DNA of 16,946 nucleotides from Bacteroidota bacterium (GCA_025355225.1 JANYAB010000410.1:1-16946), one strand, 5' to 3'; shown: positions 8,204-15,895, counted from the first letter of the stretch. Notes: generated by a model not told the origin, from the letters alone. Program-made: numbers and translations.

Positions 8204-10015
8204 TATACTATCTTGTTCCTTTTTTAATTCCCTTTTTTTTCGTCGCTCCTCCCTCTTCTGTTTTCGCTGGGCTTTTTTAATAATGCGTTCTTGTTTATGT
8301 AACTTTTGTTCTGCTATTATAGCCTTTACGTTTTGCTGCATTTTTTCATTCAAACCTGCGCTTGGCTTAATCCCGGTAAGCAGCGTGTGCCATATTGTTT
8401 TAAAAAATGGGGAATCTTTTGGCCGGTTATAAATAACATAGAATGATCGCGGTTGTTCCCCTTCATTATCCGGGTTATCATGTTTTATGACCATAACATT
8501 TGCAAATAACGATGCAATAGTCATGTGCTTAAACCTATCATTATTTGTATCGGCTTTTAGCACAGTCACCTTAAGATCTTTGTAAAGCACCGCCACTTTG
8601 CCCTTCGAAATTTTACTGTTGGCATTGATATCAAAATCCATCCTGGTTAGTGTGCCCTGGTTGATCTTTATTAGCGCCAGGGGCATGATGGCAGGGTTAA
8701 GCGCCTGGAGATTCATCGGCCCTACGCTGCCTTTATAGCTGTAAGATGCATTTGTATCAGTCAGGTTGAAGGCAAATAGTACATCGATTTTGCCCTTATT
8801 CATAAAATCACTGCTCACCCGGGCCGTACTTATGTTGTTTTTTTGTAATAGCGTTTTATTGGTGGTTACATTTAATATTTGCCCTTTTGAGTCGTTAAAA
8901 GTGATTGTTCCTGTTTTATTCGATTTCTTATTGAACTCAGTATAGCTTATATTGATATGTTGCGCGCTTATGGTATCAATGTTCAAATCGGCCTTTAACT
9001 GCTTTAGTCCAAAATTTGGGAAGCTTTTTATTCTGTCAATTTCAGTCAGATTCTTATTTGGGTTGTTAATTATCTCAAGGCTACCGTGCGATAATATCAT
9101 GCATGATGCGTTTATTATTCGAAATTTATGATAGGACTGAAAATCGAAATTATTCAACTGCAAAGAATCAAGGTGGATTTTAAACCGGTCGTGCATGGTC
9201 TTATTAAAAAACACATCAGCTTTAACAGGTTGCAGATCAAGGCCCTCGATATTTAATTTTGAGGTCTGGGTGGAAAGGCGAATGGATTTTATTTTATAGG
9301 AATAAAGGCCGTTAGAGGTTTTGCCGGAGTAGTCATTTAATTCTGTGAAAATATCCTTGCAGTATAAAAGTCTTGATTTATCCGTTTGTGTAGCTGAATC
9401 TATTAAAAGATCGGTTGCACTTAAATTCATTTCCTTTAACTCGGATACGGCCACTTTGTTACCCGAATAATCTTCGTATTTAAACTTCACATCGTTCAAT
9501 GAGATTTGCCCAATGTGAATGGATCTAAGTGATTTTGATATTTTTTGCCACGTCGTTCGTTTATCTTTAATTATCGTATCTTTTGTATGGTTCAACTGAT
9601 AACTAACCTTTAGTTCGGGTTCTTCCAGTGTGATGCGGCCAATATCAAGCTGGTTGCTGAAATACAGTTTATAGGGATGCATGTGTGATAATACCAGGCG
9701 CTTTACATGCAATTCGATCAAATTATTTGGCGCCAGATGGTTTTTCATCCTTCGGTTATATACAGCGGTATCTGGCTTTAAGGTAAGGTTATAAATATCG
9801 ATCTCGCCCCTAATCACGTGAAGTTTGGCATCGGAAAACCCAACTGTATACAGGCCATCGCTGCTGGTTAAAACAATGCTTTTTACTTTAGAAGCTAATA
9901 TTGGCGACCAGTACAGGTTAACCAGGAAAGCAAGAATCAGTATAAGAGCAGAAAATGTCAATAAAAAAGCGAGTAACATTTTATGTCGCCTATGTTTTAA
10001 AAGAGTTATCGCCAT
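8201..10015 (-). CDS. AsmA/DUF748-like membrane-anchored envelope protein
   Basis: The 604-residue protein has one N-terminal membrane segment (about residues 14-34, LLAFLLTFSALILILAFLV) with basic residues before it, so the rest should lie in the periplasm. The start of the soluble part (VGFSDAKLHVIRGEIDIYNLTLKPD) and IGRITLEEPELKVSYQL resemble AsmA/DUF748-type proteins, long beta-rich proteins linked to outer-membrane biogenesis and lipid transport. Further segments (INISYTEFN, TGTITFNDSKGQILNVTTN, KINQGTLTRMDFDINANSKIS) also fit repeated strands of that fold. The C-terminus, about residues 568-604, is an unusual highly basic, Lys/Arg-rich probable helix that ends in residues adjoining or derived from a palindromic repeat. 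The start at 10015 follows a purine-rich stretch; Met13 is an alternative. The family assignment rests on general pattern and is moderate. Confidence 0.6.
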   Translation of the reverse strand: MAITLLKHRRHKMLLAFLLTFSALILILAFLVNLYWSPILASKVKSIVLTSSDGLYTVGFSDAKLHVIRGEIDIYNLTLKPDTAVYNRRMKNHLAPNNLIELHVKRLVLSHMHPYKLYFSNQLDIGRITLEEPELKVSYQLNHTKDTIIKDKRTTWQKISKSLRSIHIGQISLNDVKFKYEDYSGNKVAVSELKEMNLSATDLLIDSATQTDKSRLLYCKDIFTELNDYSGKTSNGLYSYKIKSIRLSTQTSKLNIEGLDLQPVKADVFFNKTMHDRFKIHLDSLQLNNFDFQSYHKFRIINASCMILSHGSLEIINNPNKNLTEIDRIKSFPNFGLKQLKADLNIDTISAQHINISYTEFNKKSNKTGTITFNDSKGQILNVTTNKTLLQKNNISTARVSSDFMNKGKIDVLFAFNLTDTNASYSYKGSVGPMNLQALNPAIMPLALIKINQGTLTRMDFDINANSKISKGKVAVLYKDLKVTVLKADTNNDRFKHMTIASLFANVMVIKHDNPDNEGEQPRSFYVIYNRPKDSPFFKTIWHTLLTGIKPSAGLNEKMQQNVKAIIAEQKLHKQERIIKKAQRKQKREERRKKRELKKEQDSI

Positions 10016-10155
10016 ACTTTTTTCTTCTCTTTTTTTATCAATGCTCTATTTTGTTTTCCGTTTTGTCCAAGTTACCAACTTAGCCGCCGTATTTGTAAGC
10101 GAAGTTTCCTTTTTTACATTTTACCTATAATAATAGAGGTTTGATTTTGTTAAAC

Positions 10156-10170
10156 GTGACAAACTGTCAC
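10156..10170. promoter_or_regulatory. Operator-like palindrome before miaB
   Basis: GTGACA (10156-10161) and TGTCAC (10165-10170) form a perfect 6-bp inverted repeat with a 3-base spacer. It ends 20 bases upstream of the -7 box, over the place where a -33 element should be; no TTG is visible there. This position suits a regulator that replaces or blocks -33 recognition. No regulator can be named from the sequence. Confidence 0.4.
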
Positions 10171-10190
10171 TTTATATTTAAAAGATTATG

Positions 10191-10198
10191 TAATTTTG
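10191..10198 (+). promoter_or_regulatory. -7 promoter box of miaB
   Basis: TAATTTTG is an exact match to the Bacteroidota -7 consensus TAnnTTTG. Transcription would begin a few bases downstream, giving a leader of about 15 bases before the ATG at 10219. This supports that start over the TTG at 10141, which lies upstream of the promoter. Confidence 0.6.
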
Positions 10199-10218
10199 CG
10201 GTTCTAAGATTTCTAATA

Positions 10219-11724
10219 ATGATAGATTTAGCAATTCCGGATAAGATACACGACGAGAGCAGGCAGGGGGAGGCTTTAGTATTGCCGCTTCCAGCGGGTA
10301 AAAACAATGGCCGCAAGCTTTATATTGAAAGCTATGGCTGCGCTATGAATTTCTCTGACAGCGAGATCGTTGCATCTATTCTATTGGATAGCGGCTTTGA
10401 AACCACTGCAGATTACACTAATGCCGATGCTATATTTATCAATACCTGCTCAATTCGCGAAAATGCTGAACAGCGGGTACGCAATCGGTTAAGAGAATTT
10501 ACTGTAGTAAAAGTTAAAAATCCGGGATTAATAGTTGGGGTGCTCGGTTGTATGGCAGAACGCCTGAAATCAAAATTCCTTGAGGAAGAGAAACTGGTTG
10601 ATGTGGTGGTTGGTCCTGATGCTTATCGTGATCTGCCTAACCTTATAGCACGCGTGGATGACGGGCAGAAAGCGGTTAACGTGTTGCTGTCCCGTGAGGA
10701 AACTTATGCTGATATTAACCCCGTTCGTTTAAACAGTAATGGAATCAATGCTTTCGTTTCTATCATGCGGGGCTGCGACAACATGTGTTCCTTCTGCGTT
10801 GTGCCATTTACCCGTGGCCGTGAGCGAAGCCGCGAACCGCAGTCAATTGTAAAGGAGTGTACCGATCTGGTTAACCAGGGTTATCGCGATGTTACTTTGC
10901 TTGGGCAAAATGTGGACTCTTATAAGTGGAGCGCGCCTCACCCTGCCCTCTCCAACGGAGAGGGTTCTAACGAGGAAATGGAAAAAGTCCTCTCCTTTGG
11001 AGAGGATTTAGGTGAGGCTAAAGTCGTCAATTTCGCCAATCTCCTTGAAATGGTGGCCGCTATTCACCCTGATCTGCGGGTACGTTTTTCTACTTCGCAT
11101 CCAAAAGATATTACCGATGAGGTGCTGTATACCATGACAAAGTATGATAACATTTGCAAATACATTCATTTGCCGGTGCAATCGGGCAATAGCCGCGTAC
11201 TTGAGCTTATGAATCGCACTTATGACCGGAATTGGTACATCAACCGTGTGGATGCCATACGCAGGATAATTCCCGAATGCGCCATTTCAACCGATATGAT
11301 AACGGGGTTTTGCAGCGAAACAGCTGAAGAACACCAGGATACTTTAAGTATGATGGATTATGTGCAGTATGATTTTGCGTATATGTTTATGTACTCTGAA
11401 AGACCCGGCACATTGGCGGCAAAACGTTATGCTGATGACATACCGGATGCTGTAAAAAGAAACAGGTTAAAGGAAATAGTAGCTAAACAGCAGCAGCATT
11501 CTTACATACGCTTACAGGCGCAGTTGGGCAAAGTGCAAAAAGTACTGATCGAAGGGTTTTCTAAAAAATCGGATAAAGATTATTGCGGCCGGAGCGATCA
11601 AAATGCAATGGTAGTTTTTCCAGTAGATGAGAACCATAAACCCGGTCAGTATGTTAATGTAATGGTTGAGCGCACGACGACTGCAACGTTGATAGGAAGA
11701 ATAGTAAGCCCCCAAACCCCCTGA
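10219..11724 (+). CDS. miaB: MiaB, tRNA (N6-isopentenyladenosine-37) methylthiotransferase, with an in-frame repeat insertion
   Basis: MiaB is a radical SAM enzyme that adds a methylthio group to i6A37 in tRNAs reading codons that begin with U. The 501-residue product shows the N-terminal methylthiotransferase domain, with cluster cysteines at Cys41 (ESYGCAMN), Cys77 ([10 protein letters not shown]) and Cys111 (GVLGCMAE). The radical SAM motif CxxxCxxC is at Cys186, Cys190 and Cys193 ([19 protein letters not shown]), and the C-terminal part has TRAM-domain character. ATG 10219 is chosen because it lies just after a -7 box; an in-frame TTG at 10141 lies upstream of the promoter. Two oddities stand out. 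About residues 240-266, after NVDSYKW, are encoded by an 84-bp palindromic element, and the final Pro-Gln-Thr-Pro and the stop come from another palindromic repeat. All visible catalytic residues are kept, so the enzyme is probably active. Confidence 0.96.
   Translation: MIDLAIPDKIHDESRQGEALVLPLPAGKNNGRKLYIESYGCAMNFSDSEIVASILLDSGFETTADYTNADAIFINTCSIRENAEQRVRNRLREFTVVKVKNPGLIVGVLGCMAERLKSKFLEEEKLVDVVVGPDAYRDLPNLIARVDDGQKAVNVLLSREETYADINPVRLNSNGINAFVSIMRGCDNMCSFCVVPFTRGRERSREPQSIVKECTDLVNQGYRDVTLLGQNVDSYKWSAPHPALSNGEGSNEEMEKVLSFGEDLGEAKVVNFANLLEMVAAIHPDLRVRFSTSHPKDITDEVLYTMTKYDNICKYIHLPVQSGNSRVLELMNRTYDRNWYINRVDAIRRIIPECAISTDMITGFCSETAEEHQDTLSMMDYVQYDFAYMFMYSERPGTLAAKRYADDIPDAVKRNRLKEIVAKQQQHSYIRLQAQLGKVQKVLIEGFSKKSDKDYCGRSDQNAMVVFPVDENHKPGQYVNVMVERTTTATLIGRIVSPQTP
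10935..11018. repeat. 84-bp double-hairpin palindromic element inserted in frame in miaB
   Basis: The element is bounded by perfect 8-bp terminal inverted repeats, GCCTCACC and GGTGAGGC. Inside are two perfect 8-bp hairpins: CCCTCTCC/GGAGAGGG (10946-10953, 10957-10964, loop AAC) and TCCTCTCC/GGAGAGGA (10988-10995, 10999-11006, loop TTT). The two halves are also inverted copies of each other with a small gap. The length is 28 codons with no stop in the miaB frame. No target-site duplication is obvious. The design suggests a REP/MITE-like non-autonomous element; no transposase lies in the window. Confidence 0.8.
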
Positions 11725-11815
11725 AGGGGAGTTACGCTGTAGATGAAAAATCAAGGCGGGGGTAATTGAAAATATTAAAATTTAGGACGTAACTCCCCTT
11801 TAGGGGGTTTGGGGG
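11709..11815. repeat. Palindromic element with 28-bp arms between miaB and the sigma-54 activator
   Basis: Arms at 11709-11736 and 11788-11815 are inverted copies matching at 27 of 28 positions, separated by 51 bases. Each arm also has a small hairpin of CCCC/GGGG with a 4-base loop (TGAA left, TTTA right). The left arm contains the last codons and TGA stop of miaB (11722-11724). The right arm ends five bases before the ATG of the next gene. In RNA the long stem would cover the whole junction, which could end or attenuate transcription or hide the start region of the regulator. Confidence 0.85.
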
Positions 11816-11820
11816 AATAA

Positions 11821-13053
11821 ATGGACATACAAGAAATAAAACAACGATTTGGTATTATAGGTAACTCGCCCCTGTTAAACAGGGCTATAAATATTGCCAA
11901 CCAGGTGGCGCCTACCGATATTTCGGTTTTGATCACCGGTGAAAGCGGCAGTGGAAAGGAAGTATTTTCGCACATTATTCACCAGATGAGTCCGCGTAAA
12001 CATGGCCCGTTCATAGCGGTTAATTGTGGCGCGATCCCGGAGGGCACTATAGATTCTGAACTGTTTGGTCACGAAAAGGGCGCCTATACCGGTGCAGTAG
12101 GGGAACGCAAGGGCTACTTTGAAACTGTTAACGGTGGAACTATTTTTTTAGATGAAATAGCCGAAATGCCACTGGGTACACAAGCACGTTTACTCAGGGT
12201 GCTTGAATCGGGACAATATATAAGAGTCGGATCATCTAAGGTTGAAAAAACCAATGTGAGGGTGATAGCCGCTACCAATGTTGATGTTTACGAAGCGGTA
12301 AGAAATGGCAAATTCAGGGAAGACCTTTATTACCGGTTAAATACGGTGCCGCTGCGTATACCACCGTTGCGGGAGCGTAAAGAAGATATTTACCTGCTTT
12401 TCAGAAAATTCACTTCCGATTTTACGGATAAATACCGAACTCCGCCTATTCAACTGGATGAAGAGGCGCAACAGGTAATCATTAATTATTCGTGGCCGGG
12501 TAATGTGCGGCAACTAAAAAATATGGCCGAACAGTTGGCCGTATTGGAAAGGGATCGTATAATTACTGCGCAAACATTGTTGAATTATATTCCGCACGAA
12601 GCAAACGGCAGGAATTTGCCTATGCGGCTGGACAATCAGCCAAAAGAAGACTTCTCGGAGCGCGACATATTATATAAAGTGTTATTTGATATGAAACGCG
12701 ATATGATCGAACTAAAAAAACTTGTCGCCGAAATTATCGAACACGGAGGAGTTACCTCAAATTATGCCAATCATAAGCAAACCCTGAACCAATTATACCA
12801 CGATATTGAATTGCCGGGAGGCAACCAGGACACACAATTTACTTTGCAGCAACCCGTTAATAGCAACAACGACCCTTATAACATAACACACGAGGCTGAG
12901 GAAGTTGAAGAATCGCTGTCCTTGATTGAAAAGGAATCGGACCTGATACGAAAGGCTTTAAAAAAGCATAAAGGGAAACGAAAACTCGCAGCCAATGAAT
13001 TAGGAATTTCTGAACGGACTTTATATCGTAAAATAAAAGAGTTAGATTTATAA
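11821..13053 (+). CDS. Sigma-54-dependent transcriptional activator (AAA+ and Fis-type HTH, no sensor domain)
   Basis: This 410-residue bacterial enhancer-binding protein would use ATP hydrolysis to open promoters held by sigma-54 RNA polymerase. The AAA+ domain begins almost at once: Walker A GESGSGKE (40-47), sigma-54 contact loop GAYTGA (87-92), Walker B TIFLDE (107-112), arginine-finger region REDLYYRL (166-173) and sensor 2 WPGNVRQL (225-232). A variable, partly coiled linker (about 255-370) leads to a Fis-type helix-turn-helix (KRKLAANELGISERTLYRKI). There is no receiver, GAF or PAS domain, so activity must be controlled by expression, by a partner protein or through the linker. The ATG follows the arm of a large inverted repeat by five bases. 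lptE starts two bases after its stop, so it is probably co-transcribed with the envelope genes downstream. Its target promoters are unknown. Confidence 0.95.
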   Translation: MDIQEIKQRFGIIGNSPLLNRAINIANQVAPTDISVLITGESGSGKEVFSHIIHQMSPRKHGPFIAVNCGAIPEGTIDSELFGHEKGAYTGAVGERKGYFETVNGGTIFLDEIAEMPLGTQARLLRVLESGQYIRVGSSKVEKTNVRVIAATNVDVYEAVRNGKFREDLYYRLNTVPLRIPPLRERKEDIYLLFRKFTSDFTDKYRTPPIQLDEEAQQVIINYSWPGNVRQLKNMAEQLAVLERDRIITAQTLLNYIPHEANGRNLPMRLDNQPKEDFSERDILYKVLFDMKRDMIELKKLVAEIIEHGGVTSNYANHKQTLNQLYHDIELPGGNQDTQFTLQQPVNSNNDPYNITHEAEEVEESLSLIEKESDLIRKALKKHKGKRKLAANELGISERTLYRKIKELDL

Positions 13054-13055
13054 AG

Positions 13056-13571
13056 ATGATGAAAAGGATATTTGCGATTTTTATTGCAATGAGTGTTTTA
13101 GTTTTATTTAGCTCTTCGTGTTCAGTTAGTCTCAGTGGCGCATCGACTGTGGGGTTAAAGACAATAAATGTTGGATTTTTTGAAAATAACTCCCCTCTGG
13201 TGGTTAATTATTTGAGCCAGCAATTTACAGAAGCTTTGAAAGATCGGATAAGGTCAACAACAAGCTTATCAATTGTTCAAGGAGATGCAAACGCCAGTTT
13301 ATCAGGAAGTATTACAAATTATGTTATTGAGCCCATTTCTATCCAGGCGACAAATAATAATGTGGCCCCAATTGCCGGTGCCCAACGATTAACTATTACG
13401 GTTAATGTAATTTACACCAACACTGTTGATAAAAAGCTTAATTTTACCCAGGCTTTTCCTGCTCACGCCGATTTTACGGGTAACATAGCCGATCAGGAAC
13501 AGAAGCTAATAACAACCATTAATAAACAATTGACAGAGGACATTTTTAACAAAGCTTTTGCAAATTGGTAA
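13056..13571 (+). CDS. lptE: LptE-family LPS-assembly lipoprotein
   Basis: LptE is the outer-membrane lipoprotein that plugs and assists LptD when lipopolysaccharide is inserted into the outer leaflet. This 171-residue protein has a lipoprotein signal (hydrophobic core about residues 5-18, relaxed lipobox LFSSSC, Cys22). It then shows the Bacteroidota LptE pattern: SVSLSGAS, INVGFFENNSPLV, LSQQFTEALKDRI, GSITNYVIEPI and AQRLTITVNVIYTN. It starts two bases after the regulator stop. ATG 13056 and ATG 13059 are both possible and differ by one Met. The next gene follows after 21 bases. LptD is not in the window. Confidence 0.85.
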   Translation: MMKRIFAIFIAMSVLVLFSSSCSVSLSGASTVGLKTINVGFFENNSPLVVNYLSQQFTEALKDRIRSTTSLSIVQGDANASLSGSITNYVIEPISIQATNNNVAPIAGAQRLTITVNVIYTNTVDKKLNFTQAFPAHADFTGNIADQEQKLITTINKQLTEDIFNKAFANW

Positions 13572-13592
13572 TCAATTTGTAGTTTCAACCAC

Positions 13593-15392
13593 GTGGATCA
13601 ATACCTAAATAACAGGCAGAACGAAATTTTATGGAAACTGTTAGCCAATCCGGCTGACACAGGTCATCTATATGTCTATAATTTGCGACGACTGGTACAG
13701 GATTTTCCGCAAAGCGGACTTCTGCATGCTCTGCTGCAGCGCTCAGATAGCGAACAAACCACAGACCATGCAGCAGCTTATTTTAGCCCGAAAACATTAT
13801 ACAGCCTGGTAAATGCACCCGAACGGTTGAGTTTAGTCTCAGATTCACAGATCATCCAGGAAATAAGTGCCGTTGCTGCCTATGGCACAATAGAGGAGGA
13901 TAGCGTACTGCCGCAGAACGAGGAAGTATCCGGGCTGGATACTTTTAACGATAATGATGCAGAAGCAGAACATCACTTTATTCTTGAACCAGAAGCTATA
14001 AGTGACGAAATTACAGGGGAAGAACATACGACACCTGAAAAAAATGAGGTTGCAGAACTATCATCCGATGAAACTGAACCAGTAAATGCCGAAGACATTA
14101 TTGAGGACTTAACTGTTACCGACCTTGAAGAAATTACCGGTATAACGGCAGATGAAAAAGAAGTATCGGATTTACCATCAGACGAAACAGAGGCTATAAG
14201 TGCGGAAGACGATTTTGAACAAATAGTTGACACGGAGCCTGAGCAAGAAGAAGAAGAAGAAGGCAGTGAAGCTGGATTAATGAGTGCCGAAGATGTTTTT
14301 GAGCAAATAAACAGTAGTGGGTTTGAAGAAGAAGCGGTGTTGTCAGAAGCGCCATTGGACGGAGATGAACTGATAACTGAAGCGCTGATTGAGGAGGACA
14401 AAGAAGATGATGAGTTGGAAGCTCCGATCGACGAGGAAGTTAATGAAGAGGAATTGGTAACTGAAAGGGGTTACATTGAACAAAATGAGCCGCAGAAGGA
14501 TATAGATGATGATATTTATGACGAGATAGTCGGCATAGACGATATAAGCTTTGCACCGGTCGCTAAACCTGCAAATGTATCAGAACCGAAAGAAGAAACA
14601 TTTTTGGAGGCCAAAGAATCATCCGAAGTGGCTGGAGATAAAGCTACAGAAGGAATTGTGCAGAAGGATCGTGTTTTGAACCTCGACGACGAAGCCGAAA
14701 AGTTAATAGTGGGCAATATTGCTGCCACCGATTATTTTGTATTTGACAGGGCTGTTGGCGACCGGAGACAAAATCTGCCAATCGATAAGCAAGTTGAACC
14801 AGTCGAAAATGAATCGGCTGCCTCAACATTGGATGCCGTGAATGAGCAAGCCAATGGGACTGCAACACCAGAAGCAGAAAATCAGGAAGTATCGAAATAT
14901 AATGATGATAAAATGCCGTATACCTTTATGTGGTGGCTTGATAAAACCCGAAAGGAGCATGCAGGCATATATCAACCTTTTAAGCTCGACACCTCAGAAG
15001 CTATCAGGCATAATGGCGCAAGTGAATTACAGCAGCAATATTATGAGAATATATTCCACCTCAATTCGGTAGAAGAATTAGACAGGAGCACTGCTCAACA
15101 AACTATTGAGTTTGATATGAAGAGTAAGGAGGATAGGATCATTAAACGCTTTATTACTGAAGAGCCGCATATTAAGCCCCCGAGTAATGAAAAACTGGAT
15201 AATGAAAACAAAGCCAAAAAAAGTGCTGAAGACCAGGATGAACTCGTTACCGAAACATTAGCACGTATTTACAGCGATCAGATGCTTTATCATAAGGCTA
15301 TAAATACTTACAAAAAATTGATGTTGAAATTCCCGGAAAAAAGCCGTTACTTTGCAAGCCAAATTGAACAGTTAGAAAGAAAAACCAATTAA
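13593..15392 (+). CDS. Acidic low-complexity protein with a C-terminal TPR-like segment, unknown function
   Basis: This 599-residue protein has no signal peptide or membrane segment, so it is probably cytoplasmic. The start is GTG: upstream in the same frame only the lptE stop and sense codons other than ATG, GTG or TTG are found. It has three parts. An ordered N-terminus (about 1-75, with LYVYNLRRLVQDFPQSGLLH) comes first. A long, strongly acidic and probably disordered middle follows (about 100-350), with imperfect repeats around SDETE-x3-AED (157-171, 195-209 and a shorter copy at 229-239) and a Glu5 run from (GAA)5 at 14247-14261. A conserved-looking C-terminus contains MPYTFMWWLDKTRKEH (441-456) and a TPR-like helical pair (about 550-597). 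Its place between lptE and secG suggests an envelope or export role, possibly as a protein-binding adaptor; this is inference only. Confidence 0.8.
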   Translation: MDQYLNNRQNEILWKLLANPADTGHLYVYNLRRLVQDFPQSGLLHALLQRSDSEQTTDHAAAYFSPKTLYSLVNAPERLSLVSDSQIIQEISAVAAYGTIEEDSVLPQNEEVSGLDTFNDNDAEAEHHFILEPEAISDEITGEEHTTPEKNEVAELSSDETEPVNAEDIIEDLTVTDLEEITGITADEKEVSDLPSDETEAISAEDDFEQIVDTEPEQEEEEEGSEAGLMSAEDVFEQINSSGFEEEAVLSEAPLDGDELITEALIEEDKEDDELEAPIDEEVNEEELVTERGYIEQNEPQKDIDDDIYDEIVGIDDISFAPVAKPANVSEPKEETFLEAKESSEVAGDKATEGIVQKDRVLNLDDEAEKLIVGNIAATDYFVFDRAVGDRRQNLPIDKQVEPVENESAASTLDAVNEQANGTATPEAENQEVSKYNDDKMPYTFMWWLDKTRKEHAGIYQPFKLDTSEAIRHNGASELQQQYYENIFHLNSVEELDRSTAQQTIEFDMKSKEDRIIKRFITEEPHIKPPSNEKLDNENKAKKSAEDQDELVTETLARIYSDQMLYHKAINTYKKLMLKFPEKSRYFASQIEQLERKTN

Positions 15393-15401
15393 TATAAAGA
15401 A

Positions 15402-15746
15402 ATGTACTTTTTTTTAGTGATCCTTGCCATTATAGTGTGTATCCTTTTAGGATTGATCGTACTCATTCAAAACCCCAAAGGGGGTGGTTTAACATCCAAT
15501 TTTTCAAGTTCATCGCAATTGATGGGTGTACAAAAAACAGGCGACTTTTTAGAAAAAGGCACCTGGATATTGGCTATATCCTTAATGGTATTATCGCTCG
15601 CAATTAACATTTCTGTTAAAAGCGGTCTTACAAAGAATGATAATCCAGCGTTGCACCAGACCATTGAAAAGGCTTCTAAACCAACAGCACCTTCAACCGT
15701 GCCTCTTCCTTCATTGCCTGCCCCTCAAAAAGGCGGAAAAAAATAA
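15402..15746 (+). CDS. secG: SecG, preprotein translocase subunit
   Basis: SecG is the small inner-membrane partner of SecYE that helps SecA-driven export. The 114-residue product has two membrane segments (about 2-22 and 54-72). The characteristic cytoplasmic loop between them reads LIQNPKGGGLTSNFSSSSQ and then GVQKTGDFLEKGTW. The C-terminal tail is extended and rich in Pro, Ser and Lys (PTAPSTVPLPSLPAPQKGGKK), as often seen in Bacteroidota SecG. It starts nine bases after the preceding gene and is followed by a strong terminator, so it is the last gene of the operon. Confidence 0.93.
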   Translation: MYFFLVILAIIVCILLGLIVLIQNPKGGGLTSNFSSSSQLMGVQKTGDFLEKGTWILAISLMVLSLAINISVKSGLTKNDNPALHQTIEKASKPTAPSTVPLPSLPAPQKGGKK

Positions 15747-15764
15747 GGCGCACAATAAAATATT

Positions 15765-15798
15765 AAAAAAGCTTTGGATCATTTCCAAAGCTTTTTTT
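15765..15798 (+). terminator. Strong intrinsic terminator after secG
   Basis: A perfect 14-bp stem (15765-15778 with 15784-15797) has a 5-base loop, TCATT. It contains the core GCTTTGGA/TCCAAAGC, begins with six A and ends with seven T. It lies 18 bases after the secG stop. The A and T tracts would let it work in both directions. It separates the secG operon from groESL. Confidence 0.92.
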
Positions 15799-15820
15799 GT
15801 TTCAAAAACCTACTGACATG

Positions 15821-15843
15821 ATGACATTACAATGTAAAGTCAT
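15821..15843. promoter_or_regulatory. Nested 23-bp palindrome upstream of groES
   Basis: Outer arms ATGAC/GTCAT and inner arms TTACA/TGTAA are arranged symmetrically around the central A at 15832. Only three single A positions break the symmetry. It lies 23 bases after the secG terminator and about 165 bases before groES. An operator or a hairpin is possible. It is unlike the CIRCE heat-shock element, which was not found. Confidence 0.4.
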
Positions 15844-15895
15844 TATTAAGAATAAAAACTTCATTGATATAACATCTGACAATACAACAGTTTAG

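Noticed and set aside
8175..8432. Plus-strand open frame antisense to the AsmA-like gene, starting in the CATGG repeat
   Set aside because: The Phe- and Cys-rich composition is the complement of the Lys/Arg-rich C-terminus; there is no promoter or homology signal.
10141..10218. Upstream TTG extension of the miaB frame (26 extra residues)
   Set aside because: The TTG lies upstream of the -7 box at 10191-10198, the added residues do not resemble MiaB, and ATG 10219 begins the expected N-terminus.
10935..11018. CRISPR-like repeat array
   Set aside because: There are only two inverted, not direct, copies, with no regular spacers and no cas genes nearby.
13973..14401. Minus-strand Ser-rich open frame of 142 residues
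   Set aside because: It is the mirror of the Glu/Asp-rich coding region on the plus strand; the Ser runs come from the complement of GAA/GAT codons.
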